A stretch of 64,000 nt of DNA. It comes from Candidatus Saccharibacteria bacterium UBA5148 (GTDB taxonomy: Bacteria > Patescibacteriota > Saccharimonadia > Saccharimonadales > UBA4665). The notes under the pieces were generated by a model. It worked only from the letters and a program-made list of their open reading frames with translations, had not been told where the DNA came from and searched no databases. Positions 35,420 through 44,200 of this stretch are shown here, piece after piece. Every line of letters begins with the position of its first letter. The stretch's first letter is position 1. Position numbers and translations under genes: made by a program. Location: assembly GCA_002413835.1 (NCBI GenBank), contig DHXU01000008.1, positions 15,672-79,671 of the forward strand. The letters are read 5' to 3'.

Positions 35420-36901
35420 CTATATTCCTAATTGTTTTTTAATCAGTTGCTGCGCTAGGCCTGGGTTGGCCTTACCCTGACTGGCCTTCATGACTTGCCC
35501 GGTCAGGAAGCCGATGGCTTTAATCTCACCTTTACGGACATCTTCGGCAGCCTGCGGATTGTCTGTGATCACCTGGTCGACGACCGCCAGGATTGCCGCC
35601 TCATCTGATTCCTGGATGTATCCCTTCTCAGTCGCAAAAGTCTCGATACTCTCCGGTAATTTTTCGAGTCCGGCCAGATCAGCGAACAATTGTTTGGCAT
35701 TGGTCGAGCTTAGTTTGTTGGCCTGCAGCAGTTCGTAGATTTCGACTTCAAGCCGCAGATGCTCATCCTTTCCAAGCTTCAGTCCGCCAGCCCGAACCAG
35801 CGGGATGAAGACGTTGACGTTCCAGTTGGCAATATGCTTGGCCAGCCATGGCTTATCGAGGTTGGCTTCGATGAGCGGCAGGAAGCTGACCGTTTCAAAT
35901 TCAATCTCCGCATCGAGCAGTGTTTCAACCTGTGCCCAGGTCAGTCCAAGCGTGCTCAGGCGGCTGCGCCACTCATCAGGCATAGTCGGCATCTCCGCCT
36001 TCACTTGCTCAATATACTCATCTGTCAGAACTATCGGCGGCAGATCAGGGTCCGGGAAATAGCGGTAGTCGTCAGCATTTTCTTTGATGCGCTGGCTGAA
36101 GGTACACAGGCCGGCATCGTCCCAGCCGCGGGTTTCCTGAACGATCGTCTCACCCTTTTCCAACCGTTCGATCTGGCGGTTGATTTCGTATTCGACGGCT
36201 TTTTCGACAGCCCGGAATGAATTGAGGTTTTTGGTTTCGGAGCGTGTACCCAACTTCCCCGCGCCAGCGGATGTAAGGCTGACGCTGACATTGACATCAA
36301 AACGCATGTTACCGTAGTACAGATTCGCATCCGAAACATCGGCGTAGCGCATGCGCAGGTACAGCTCTCGGGTATAGGCCCGCGCCTCTGCTGCCGAATG
36401 CATATCCGGCTCAGACACGATCTCTATCAGCGGTGTACCAGCCCGGTTGAGGTCGACCAGACTATAATCCTGGCCTGCCGGATGCGTACTCTTACCGGCG
36501 TCGGCTTCGATATGAGCCCTGGTAATGCCTATAGTCTTCTTCTGGCCTTCGACATCTATCTCGACGGAGCCGCCGAGAATCGTCGGCTGATCAAATTGGG
36601 TAATCTGGTAGCCCAGCGGTAAATCGGGATAAAAGTAATGCTTGCGGTCGAACTTGCTGAATTTCTGTGGCACCGAACCAAGCGCAAAGGCTGCTTTGGA
36701 GGCCAGATGGACGACTTCGGCGTTGAGCACTGGCAAGGCTCCCGGCAATCCGAAACAGATGTGGCTGACCAGCGTATTCGGCGGCGCTTCGCGGGCATCA
36801 TTACCGACAGCCGCAAACAGTTTTGTCTGCGTCTTCAGCTGTACGTGGCACTCAATACCAATCGTGGCAGTGTAGCGGGCACGTATGTCGGGACTTATCA
36901 T
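35420..36901 (-). CDS. gatB: Aspartyl/glutamyl-tRNA amidotransferase subunit B
   Basis: GatB binds and activates misacylated Glu-tRNA-Gln or Asp-tRNA-Asn so that GatA can amidate it. The 493-residue protein has the N-terminal GIECHVQLKTQTKLF, a metal-site region HYFYPDLPLGYQITQ near residue 85, DLNRAGTPLIEIVSEPD near 148, and a C-terminal YqeY-like tRNA-binding domain. The weak start context suggests translation coupled to the upstream 147-residue gene. Confidence 0.97.
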   Translation of the reverse strand: MISPDIRARYTATIGIECHVQLKTQTKLFAAVGNDAREAPPNTLVSHICFGLPGALPVLNAEVVHLASKAAFALGSVPQKFSKFDRKHYFYPDLPLGYQITQFDQPTILGGSVEIDVEGQKKTIGITRAHIEADAGKSTHPAGQDYSLVDLNRAGTPLIEIVSEPDMHSAAEARAYTRELYLRMRYADVSDANLYYGNMRFDVNVSVSLTSAGAGKLGTRSETKNLNSFRAVEKAVEYEINRQIERLEKGETIVQETRGWDDAGLCTFSQRIKENADDYRYFPDPDLPPIVLTDEYIEQVKAEMPTMPDEWRSRLSTLGLTWAQVETLLDAEIEFETVSFLPLIEANLDKPWLAKHIANWNVNVFIPLVRAGGLKLGKDEHLRLEVEIYELLQANKLSSTNAKQLFADLAGLEKLPESIETFATEKGYIQESDEAAILAVVDQVITDNPQAAEDVRKGEIKAIGFLTGQVMKASQGKANPGLAQQLIKKQLGI

Positions 36902-36911
36902 GATTTTTTTC

Positions 36912-37355
36912 TCACTTTAGGGCTCCCAGATCTTTCAACGCCTGTCGGAAGCCGATAAGCGCTTCTTTGACGTCATGTTCCCTGAGATGGTCGAACTGCT
37001 CGTGCACCAGCTTGTTGCGAAGCTTGTGGGCGTACCAGACACTGTCATTATTGGTCAGCGAGCGCTGCACCGTGACCATCCGTTCACCCATCGTCTTGCC
37101 CTTCACATGGCTCTTTTTGAGGGCTTCATCGAGCAATTTGTCAGCATCAATGATTGCCAGCGGCCAGGTTGCCGTGTCGGCACACATTTTCTGCAGATCT
37201 CTCCAGCGCTTCGAAAAATATTCTACATTTAGACTGCTTGACCGGCGGCGGGCGAACTTGGTAGCGCCAAGTATCAGCACCAGCAGGATTACCAGCGCCA
37301 CACCGGCAAGTGCCAGATTCTTTGTTCCAATATCGATCAGGCCTGATGGATTCAT
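36912..37355 (-). CDS. Unknown membrane-anchored protein within the gat operon
   Basis: The 147-residue protein has one transmembrane helix near residues 13-30 and a soluble helical domain containing DADKLLDEALKKSHVKGKTMGER and a basic RNKLVHEQF segment. I cannot name the family, although the soluble part resembles helical domains of other small Gram-positive and CPR membrane proteins. It overlaps gatA by an ATGA and lies 10 bp before gatB, so it is firmly in the operon. Confidence 0.75.
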   Translation of the reverse strand: MNPSGLIDIGTKNLALAGVALVILLVLILGATKFARRRSSSLNVEYFSKRWRDLQKMCADTATWPLAIIDADKLLDEALKKSHVKGKTMGERMVTVQRSLTNNDSVWYAHKLRNKLVHEQFDHLREHDVKEALIGFRQALKDLGALK

Positions 37356-38812
37356 ACGACCAACCTTTCCGTCTGTCGGGCCAGGGTCAGCAGTGCCCGG
37401 TCCTGGCGCTGGGCGGCCATCAGCTGGATGCCGACTGGAAGACCATCTGAAGCACCAACAGGCAACACGATGGCCGGAATACCAGCCAGGCTTGGTCCGG
37501 CTGTCATGACGTCGGCTAAGTACATCTGTAGCGGATCATTGGCGTTCTCACCAATCTTAAAGGCAGTTGTCGGTGCCGTCGGGCCAAGCAAAAAATCTAC
37601 CTGCAGAAATGCAGCCGCAAACTCATTGATAATCTTGGTTCGGACTGTCTGAGCCTTCTTATAGTACGCATCATAGTAGCCACTGCTCAGGACATAGGTA
37701 CCAATCATGATGCGGCGCTTGGCTTCCTTACCGAAGCCGACACCGCGTGACAGGCTATAGCTTTCCTCGAGGTTTGTGGCATCAGGACTCGTGTACGCGA
37801 AGCGCTGGCCATCATAGCGGCTCAAGTTGCTGCTGATTTCAGCGGGAACGACGATGTAGTACACGGCCAGCGATAATGGCAATGATGGCAGGCTGATTTC
37901 CATGATTTCGGCGCCGGCAGCGCGCAATTTGTCCACTGCTGCGTTGACGCTCTGTCTGACACCGGCTTCCAGGCTACCGGCTTCGCTCATGTATTCTTTG
38001 ATAACACCGATCTTTTTGCCTTGTATCCAGGTATCGTCAGCTGCAATGTCACTATAACCGGCGGGGTCGCGCGGTGTGGTCGTACTGTCGAGTTCGTCCT
38101 GGCCGGCAAAAATGTCAAATACCAACGCTGCATCCTCGACGGACCGTGTCAATGGGCCCATAACGTCAGTGCTGCTGGCCATAGCCACGACGCCGGAGCG
38201 GGAGGTCAGCCCATACGTCGGTTTCAGCCCAACGCAGCCGCTGAAGCTGGCGGGCTGGCGGATTGATCCGCCGGTATCAGTACCAAGCGCGAACGGCGCC
38301 ATGTCGAGTACAACAGCTGCTGCCGAACCACCGGAGGACCCACCGGGGACACGCGTCATATCGTGCGGATTCTTGGTGGTAAAGAAATCGCTGTTCTCAG
38401 TCGAACCGCCATGGGCAAAGGCATCGAGATTAGCCTTGGCAACGCAGATAGCACCCTCAGCCTCTAAGCGGTTAACAACAGTCGCCTGGTACGGCGCCTC
38501 AAAGCCGCGCAGAATATTACTGGCGGCCGTCGTATCGGCGCCGAATACCAGATAGTTATCCTTGGCGATAAACGGTACACCCGCCAGACGGCCGGCCGGT
38601 TTGCCGGCTGCGATGTCGGCGTCAATCTGCTGGGCACGTTCCCGGGCCCGGGTTTCCGTGGTGGCAATTATTGCCTGGTAGTCCGCCTTGGCCGCAATCG
38701 TACGTAGCGACTGTTCGACGAGATCAACTGCTTTGAGTTCACCGGAGGCGACCTTGGCAGCAATTTCTGCAATCGGCAGCCACTGGACTACGGACTGAGC
38801 CACGTCTGCCAT
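37352..38812 (-). CDS. gatA: Aspartyl/glutamyl-tRNA amidotransferase subunit A
   Basis: GatA is the amidase that releases ammonia from glutamine for the GatCAB reaction. The 486-residue protein has the amidase-signature GGSSGGSAAAV near residue 157, with the Ser-cisSer-Lys triad completed by the upstream KDNYLV Lys near 83. The TAATG overlap with gatC and ATGA overlap with the next gene indicate coupled translation. Confidence 0.97.
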   Translation of the reverse strand: MADVAQSVVQWLPIAEIAAKVASGELKAVDLVEQSLRTIAAKADYQAIIATTETRARERAQQIDADIAAGKPAGRLAGVPFIAKDNYLVFGADTTAASNILRGFEAPYQATVVNRLEAEGAICVAKANLDAFAHGGSTENSDFFTTKNPHDMTRVPGGSSGGSAAAVVLDMAPFALGTDTGGSIRQPASFSGCVGLKPTYGLTSRSGVVAMASSTDVMGPLTRSVEDAALVFDIFAGQDELDSTTTPRDPAGYSDIAADDTWIQGKKIGVIKEYMSEAGSLEAGVRQSVNAAVDKLRAAGAEIMEISLPSLPLSLAVYYIVVPAEISSNLSRYDGQRFAYTSPDATNLEESYSLSRGVGFGKEAKRRIMIGTYVLSSGYYDAYYKKAQTVRTKIINEFAAAFLQVDFLLGPTAPTTAFKIGENANDPLQMYLADVMTAGPSLAGIPAIVLPVGASDGLPVGIQLMAAQRQDRALLTLARQTERLVV

Positions 38813-39105
38813 TATCCAATCATCCTTTTGACTTTGATCTGGTCATTCTGGACGGACGGCACATTTTTCAGCAGGCTCTTCGGATCATACCCATAATCAA
38901 CAATTACATCAGGGCGTGTGACATTTACTAGGCCGGTCACCTGGCTAGTTGGTTCGAGACCAGTGGTGTCAACAGTGTTGAGCTGTGCAACATATTTCAG
39001 GATCTCATTAAACTCATCAGAAAACTCGGCAACTTCGTCGTCGCTCAGCGAAATCCGCGCCAGTCGTGCGAGCTTTAAAATATCATCCCGTGTGAGGTCG
39101 GCCAT
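38812..39105 (-). CDS. gatC: Aspartyl/glutamyl-tRNA amidotransferase subunit C
   Basis: GatC is a small scaffold that stabilises GatA and GatB. The 97-residue protein shows the family pattern LARISLSDDEVAEFSDEFNEIL, then LNTVDTTGLEPTSQV. It is the first gene of the operon; a TATATT lies 8 nt before the ATG, with only a closely spaced AAGGA, so the transcript may be leaderless. Confidence 0.94.
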   Translation of the reverse strand: MADLTRDDILKLARLARISLSDDEVAEFSDEFNEILKYVAQLNTVDTTGLEPTSQVTGLVNVTRPDVIVDYGYDPKSLLKNVPSVQNDQIKVKRMIG

Positions 39106-39249
39106 ATCCTTTAAATATACCAGAAACCGCCTGATTTGTTGATAGGGGTAATGTTGTATATTAATTCATTTACAAACTGAGGTAAAAACAGGTAAAATGC
39201 CCGTAACTGCGGGTAAGAGTAATGCAGGAGTTTTAACCGAGGAGTGTTC

Positions 39250-42200
39250 ATGTCTCGTATCTTGCAATGGGGTCAGCGTATACAAGCCCACCTACCACTG
39301 GCAGCTTTTACGGTTTGCAGTGTTGTATTACTGGCGACCGTTACAGCGACGACTATATATAAATCAGTTTCCGCCGACACGACCGAAACGTCCTTTACCA
39401 TCGCCCAGGTGCCTGATACCCAGAATGAGGTGTTGAGTGATGGAAATCCGCTCCTACCGGGTCGTTATCAGTGGTTATCCGACAATCAACAGCCTCTCAA
39501 TCTCAAATTCATTGCCCAGATCGGTGATAACGTCAACTGGGGCGTCGTTGACCCGGTTCAGTTCACCCGCGTCGATAACGCCGTCAAAATTTTGGATGCC
39601 AGTACCGTTCCCTACAGCCTGGCCATTGGTAACCACGACGGTGCGGCCGTCACGGTCGGCGGCAGCGCTGCCCCTGGCAATGTCCACGACAACCTGCGCA
39701 ACACCACCGTTTTCAATCAAACTTTTCCGCTTACTCGTTTCAAGAACGTTCAGGGCAACTTCGAGCCGAACAAAGTCGATAATATGTGGCAGACCTTCGC
39801 GGCTGGCGGTGACAATTGGATGCTGATCACCCACGAGATGTGGCCCCGCGAATCAGTTATCCAGTGGATGGAACAACTGGTCGCCTCGCACCCGAATTAC
39901 AACGTTATCATCAGCACCCACGCCTTTATCGACCAGCAAAATGATCTGCCGACCAGTGGTAACTACGGCGATCAGAATGCCCTCATCGAATGGGATGAAT
40001 TTATTTCGCAGTATTCGAATATCAAGATGGTCCTCAGCGGCCACTACGGGCCCACCGCCACTAACCCCGGCATCGGATACCGCGAATTCACCGGCGTGCA
40101 CGGCAACAAGGTCACCGCCATCATGACCGCCTATCACGCCACCAACCAAAACCAGGTTCGCCTGCTGAATATCAATTCCGCCAACAATACGATCAGCAGC
40201 TCGGTCTACGTCAGCCAATCACTGAACAACTATCCGACCGGCTACATTACCGACGCTTATTCTAATTTCGTCACAACCAATATGAGCTGGGTCAGGCCAG
40301 ACGGTTCGACCACACCCGACCCGACAATCGTCGCCCCGTCGGCACCACAGGCCGTCACCGCGACCGCCGGCAACGGCTCCGCCATGGTGTCATTCACACC
40401 GCCAACCAGCAACGGTGGCAGTGGTATTACTGGCTACACCGTTACCAGTAGCCCCGGTGGCCTGACAGCCAGCGGCAGCAGCTCACCAATTACAATCAGT
40501 GGCCTCACCAACGGCACCGCCTACACCTTCAGTGTCACAGCTACCAACATCGCTGGCACCGGCGCCTCTTCGGCGGCATCCAGTGCGGTTACACCAATAG
40601 CGCCGCCCGTCACGGAGTTACTGACTGATCCTAGCTTCGAGTCCGGCTTGGGCGGCTGGAGTGCCTTCGGCTATGGAGTGCCAGTTACTGTGACCACACC
40701 CGTCCACGGTGGTACCAAAGCTGTCAGCGTCGCCTCTAACACGACCACCGTCGGGCTGGCCGGCATGTCGAACATTAACGTCGCCAAGAATACAGTCACC
40801 GGCAAACAGTACAACGCCCAATGTTGGGTCCGCCCGACGGTCGCCAATACGACAATCATTATCCGCCTGCTGCAGTACGATCAGCTGATCAAGGTCCTTA
40901 ATGCTACCAGTGGCATCACCACTGCCACCGCATTGCCGGTTAATACCTGGACTCTCCTCAAAGTGAGCGGGCTCGCCACACTTGATAATTACCGCATGAT
41001 CCCCCAGGTCTACGCCACCGCCCAGACATCGAGTACTGGCAGCGTCATCTATGACGACTGCTCGGTCACCGCCGCTATGCCAGTGACAACCCCTGGCGCG
41101 CCATCTAGCGTCAGTGCGGTCGCCGGCAACGGTAGCGCGGCCATCAGTTTCACCCCACCCGCCAGCAACGGTGGCGCGCTCATCACCGGCTACACGGTCA
41201 CCAGTAGCCCTGGTGGTCTGACGGCCAGCGGCACTGGTTCACCGATTGCCGTCACCGGCCTAACCAACGGCACTGCCTACAGCTTTACCGTCACGGCAAC
41301 TAACACTGTCGGCACCAGCCCGGCGTCCAGCCCGAGCGCCAGCGTGACTCCCTCTGCCCCAATTACAGTGCCCGAGGCTCCATTTAACCTCTTAGCCACC
41401 GGTATAGACGGCCAGGCATTACTGTCGTGGGACGCCCCGGCCAGCGATGGTGGCGCGGCGATTAGCGACTATATGGTCTTCTACCGCGAGCTCGGTTCGA
41501 CTATCTGGCTGCAGTACAACGATGGCCTTTCGACACTGCAATCCGCGACGATACCCGACTTAACTAACGGCACGACCTACGAGTTCTTCGTCCGGGCTAG
41601 CAACAGTGTCGGCGTCAGCCCCGATTCCAACAGTTTCGCCGCGACTCCTGTCGCACCTGAGGCGCCCCCAGCCACCGCCCCAGCCGCCCCACAGACGGTC
41701 ACTGCCATTGCCGGCGACGGTAGCGCAGTTGTCAGCTTTACGCCTCCAACATCTGACGGTGGGGCGGCGATCACCGGCTATACGGTGACGAGCACGCCGG
41801 AGGCTACCAGTGCCAACGGCTACGGTTCACCAATCAGCGTCACCGGGCTGACTAATGGTACCGCCTACAGCTTCACTGTGACTGCGACCAACACTGTCGG
41901 CACCAGCCCAGTATCAGACGCCAGCGCCAGTGTGATACCAACCACACCAGCCATAGCACCCGATGCTCCCACCAGTTTGACAGCAGTAGCCGGCGACAAA
42001 CAGGCCATCCTGACCTGGGCGGCTCCCGCCAATGATGGTGGGGCGGCAATCAGCGATTACGGCGTCTACTACCGCGAGCTCGGCTCAGCTCTATGGTTGC
42101 CCGATGTCGACGATGTCAGCCCGGCATTGTCCGCCACGGTCAGCGGCCTCAGCAACCAAACCACCTACGAATTCGCTATTACTGCTCACAACAGCGCCGG

Positions 42201-43563
42201 GGACAGCCAGTTCTCTGAAACCGCCCAGGCGACGCCATTCGTGAACGCCACGGTGCCGTCTGCTCCCGGCGACGTCATCGCGGTTGCCAGCGACGGCAGC
42301 GCGACCATCGCCTATGACTTGCCAGCTTCTGACGGTGGCACGCCCATCACCGGCTACACGGTCACCAGTACACCGGGCGGCCTCACCGCCAGCGGTACCA
42401 GCACACCGATCACCATAACCGGACTGACTAATGGCGTCAGCTACAGCTTCGTCATTAGTGCCCAGAATGCGGTCGGTAGCAGCCCGGATTCCGCTCCCAG
42501 CAACAGCGTGACGCCACAACCGCCAGCCAGTGTGCCTTCGGAGCCAACTGCCGTCGCCGCAATCGCCGGCAACAGCACGGCGAGCATCAGCTTCACGCCG
42601 TCTGCCTCGGATGGCGGTTCAGCCATCAGCGATTACACCGTGACCAGCAGCCCCGGTGGCCTCACCACTACAGGTGCCACCTCACCGCTAACTGTCACTG
42701 GCCTAACCAACGGCACGGCATACACCTTTAGTGTTACCGCGCGCAATGTCGTCGGTAACAGCACCGCCTCATCGCCGAGTAACTCGGTAACACCGCAGGC
42801 ACCGGTTACCGCTCCCACCGCCCCCACGAACCTCGTCGGCACCGCCGGCAACGGTCAAGTGAGTTTGTCCTGGATCGCCCCAAGTTCGAACGGCGGCGCG
42901 GCCATCAGCGATTACACCGTCCAGTATCGTCCGACCGGCTCAACAATTTGGGTAACCTACAATGACGGCGTCTCAACTGCGACGGCTACTACCGTCAGCA
43001 GCCTGACCAATACCACCGCCTACGACTTTAGCGTCACTGCCAGCAACAGCGTCGGCAGTAGTGCCGGAGTGTCGATCAGCGGCGTTACGCCAACCGCACC
43101 GGAGCTCCTGGCTGATCCTGGCTTTGAATCGGGTTTGAGTGGCTGGAGCGGCTTTGGCTTCGGAGTTCCCACCACCGTTACCACACCAGTACACGGTGGC
43201 ACTAAAGCCGTCAGTGTGTCGTCCAATTCGACAACGGTCGGCCTGTCCGGTATGTCGAATATCAACCTGATCAAGAATTCGGTTGTCGGTAAGCAGTACA
43301 GCGCCCAGTGCTGGGTCCGCCCGACGGTCGCCAATACGACAGTCATGATCCGCTTTCTGCAATACGATCAGCTGATCAAGGTCAATACCAACATTGGCAC
43401 GACGACTGCCACGGCACTGCCGCTGAACACCTGGACCCTCGTACGGGTCACTGGCACCGCCACAATCGCCGGGTACCGCATCATTCCACAGGTGTACGCC
43501 ACCGTCCAGACATCGAGTACCGGTAGCGTCATCTACGACGACTGCTCAGTCACCAGCAACTAG
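39250..43563 (+). CDS. Secreted metallophosphoesterase with Fn3 repeats and binding modules
   Basis: From ATG 39250 (GAGGAG upstream) the protein has 1437 residues. A hydrophobic signal/anchor lies near residues 18-40. A calcineurin-like phosphoesterase follows (about 50-350) with VPDTQN, IGDNVNW, IGNHDG and VLSGHYG metal-site motifs. Then come one fibronectin-III-like repeat, a ~150-residue carbohydrate-binding-like module, seven more Fn3-like repeats, and a second near-copy of the module at the C-terminus. The repeats share GLTNGTAY(T/S)F and SNGG/SDGG turns. The architecture suggests an extracellular surface enzyme or adhesin; the substrate is unknown. It is a single-gene unit divergent from gatC. 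Confidence 0.92.
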   Translation: MSRILQWGQRIQAHLPLAAFTVCSVVLLATVTATTIYKSVSADTTETSFTIAQVPDTQNEVLSDGNPLLPGRYQWLSDNQQPLNLKFIAQIGDNVNWGVVDPVQFTRVDNAVKILDASTVPYSLAIGNHDGAAVTVGGSAAPGNVHDNLRNTTVFNQTFPLTRFKNVQGNFEPNKVDNMWQTFAAGGDNWMLITHEMWPRESVIQWMEQLVASHPNYNVIISTHAFIDQQNDLPTSGNYGDQNALIEWDEFISQYSNIKMVLSGHYGPTATNPGIGYREFTGVHGNKVTAIMTAYHATNQNQVRLLNINSANNTISSSVYVSQSLNNYPTGYITDAYSNFVTTNMSWVRPDGSTTPDPTIVAPSAPQAVTATAGNGSAMVSFTPPTSNGGSGITGYTVTSSPGGLTASGSSSPITISGLTNGTAYTFSVTATNIAGTGASSAASSAVTPIAPPVTELLTDPSFESGLGGWSAFGYGVPVTVTTPVHGGTKAVSVASNTTTVGLAGMSNINVAKNTVTGKQYNAQCWVRPTVANTTIIIRLLQYDQLIKVLNATSGITTATALPVNTWTLLKVSGLATLDNYRMIPQVYATAQTSSTGSVIYDDCSVTAAMPVTTPGAPSSVSAVAGNGSAAISFTPPASNGGALITGYTVTSSPGGLTASGTGSPIAVTGLTNGTAYSFTVTATNTVGTSPASSPSASVTPSAPITVPEAPFNLLATGIDGQALLSWDAPASDGGAAISDYMVFYRELGSTIWLQYNDGLSTLQSATIPDLTNGTTYEFFVRASNSVGVSPDSNSFAATPVAPEAPPATAPAAPQTVTAIAGDGSAVVSFTPPTSDGGAAITGYTVTSTPEATSANGYGSPISVTGLTNGTAYSFTVTATNTVGTSPVSDASASVIPTTPAIAPDAPTSLTAVAGDKQAILTWAAPANDGGAAISDYGVYYRELGSALWLPDVDDVSPALSATVSGLSNQTTYEFAITAHNSAGDSQFSETAQATPFVNATVPSAPGDVIAVASDGSATIAYDLPASDGGTPITGYTVTSTPGGLTASGTSTPITITGLTNGVSYSFVISAQNAVGSSPDSAPSNSVTPQPPASVPSEPTAVAAIAGNSTASISFTPSASDGGSAISDYTVTSSPGGLTTTGATSPLTVTGLTNGTAYTFSVTARNVVGNSTASSPSNSVTPQAPVTAPTAPTNLVGTAGNGQVSLSWIAPSSNGGAAISDYTVQYRPTGSTIWVTYNDGVSTATATTVSSLTNTTAYDFSVTASNSVGSSAGVSISGVTPTAPELLADPGFESGLSGWSGFGFGVPTTVTTPVHGGTKAVSVSSNSTTVGLSGMSNINLIKNSVVGKQYSAQCWVRPTVANTTVMIRFLQYDQLIKVNTNIGTTTATALPLNTWTLVRVTGTATIAGYRIIPQVYATVQTSSTGSVIYDDCSVTSN
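40615..41070 (+). repeat. Carbohydrate-binding-like module, copy 1
   Basis: Encodes about 152 residues from ELLTDPSFESGLGGW to YDDCSVT, looking like a jelly-roll binding module. It is nearly the same as copy 2 at 43102-43554 in protein and, over long stretches, in DNA. Confidence 0.85.
43102..43554 (+). repeat. Carbohydrate-binding-like module, copy 2
   Basis: Encodes about 151 residues from ELLADPGFESGLSGW to YDDCSVT at the C-terminus. Most differences from copy 1 are conservative, suggesting a duplication or gene conversion. Confidence 0.85.
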
Positions 43564-43576
43564 GATAGGTTAGAAC

Positions 43577-44191
43577 TTAGCCCCTGAGGACTGGCACGTC
43601 TTCATATTGACGTGCCAAATCCGCCAGCTTAATATCGGCAAACGGTGAAGTGTCAGCGGAACCTATGTAGACTCCACCGGGCTGAAGTATACCCAGCGAG
43701 ACGTTGACAGCACCATGTCCAATTCTAAATGCCACGGCGTACCCATCATCTACCCAGTTTGGACGCTGCACGGTACCTAAGTTGTAGAGACTACCTAGCG
43801 ATGTGACTTTGCCCGTATCCCCAGCCTCTTGAAAGGCGGCTGCCGGAACACTGCCCGCATGGCTTTTGGCAGCTAGTAGGCCCTCGAGCGACCCCTTCGA
43901 AATAGCTGCAATGCCGACTCTTTCCCACGTTGACTGGTCACCAGTTGCTTTTGGGTCGCCAGCAAAACTTATCCATGGCACATTGACGAGGCCAGTATCC
44001 TCACGCCAATCAGGGTTAATGATTCTTTGTTCCGGGGAGAAGTGATGCAACACCGGGCCGTGTGCCACTTCCCAGGCCAGTCCGCCAACAATGGCGCTTC
44101 CGCCGGCAACTAGAGCTAATCTGCATACCTCCCGACGTGCGTACACTCGGCTGGTTGGCGATTGTCTGTTGTCTGGGTTGTGTCCTGTCAT
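43577..44191 (-). CDS. Unknown exported protein with twin-arginine-like signal
   Basis: The 204-residue protein has YARREVCRLALVAGGSAIVGG near residues 17-37, which resembles a Tat signal (Arg-Arg followed by a mild hydrophobic stretch), though the motif is not perfect. The rest is a soluble domain of unknown family with no cofactor motif that I can see. It ends 13 bp from the convergent stop of the Fn3 protein and starts 9 bp after uvrB, so it may be co-transcribed with uvrB. Confidence 0.65.
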   Translation of the reverse strand: MTGHNPDNRQSPTSRVYARREVCRLALVAGGSAIVGGLAWEVAHGPVLHHFSPEQRIINPDWREDTGLVNVPWISFAGDPKATGDQSTWERVGIAAISKGSLEGLLAAKSHAGSVPAAAFQEAGDTGKVTSLGSLYNLGTVQRPNWVDDGYAVAFRIGHGAVNVSLGILQPGGVYIGSADTSPFADIKLADLARQYEDVPVLRG

Positions 44192-44200
44192 AAAGATAGT

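Noticed and set aside
40339..43561. Regularly spaced repeats that might be a CRISPR array
   Set aside because: They are ~270-bp coding units of Fn3-like domains in one frame, not short repeats with unique spacers, and no cas genes are present.
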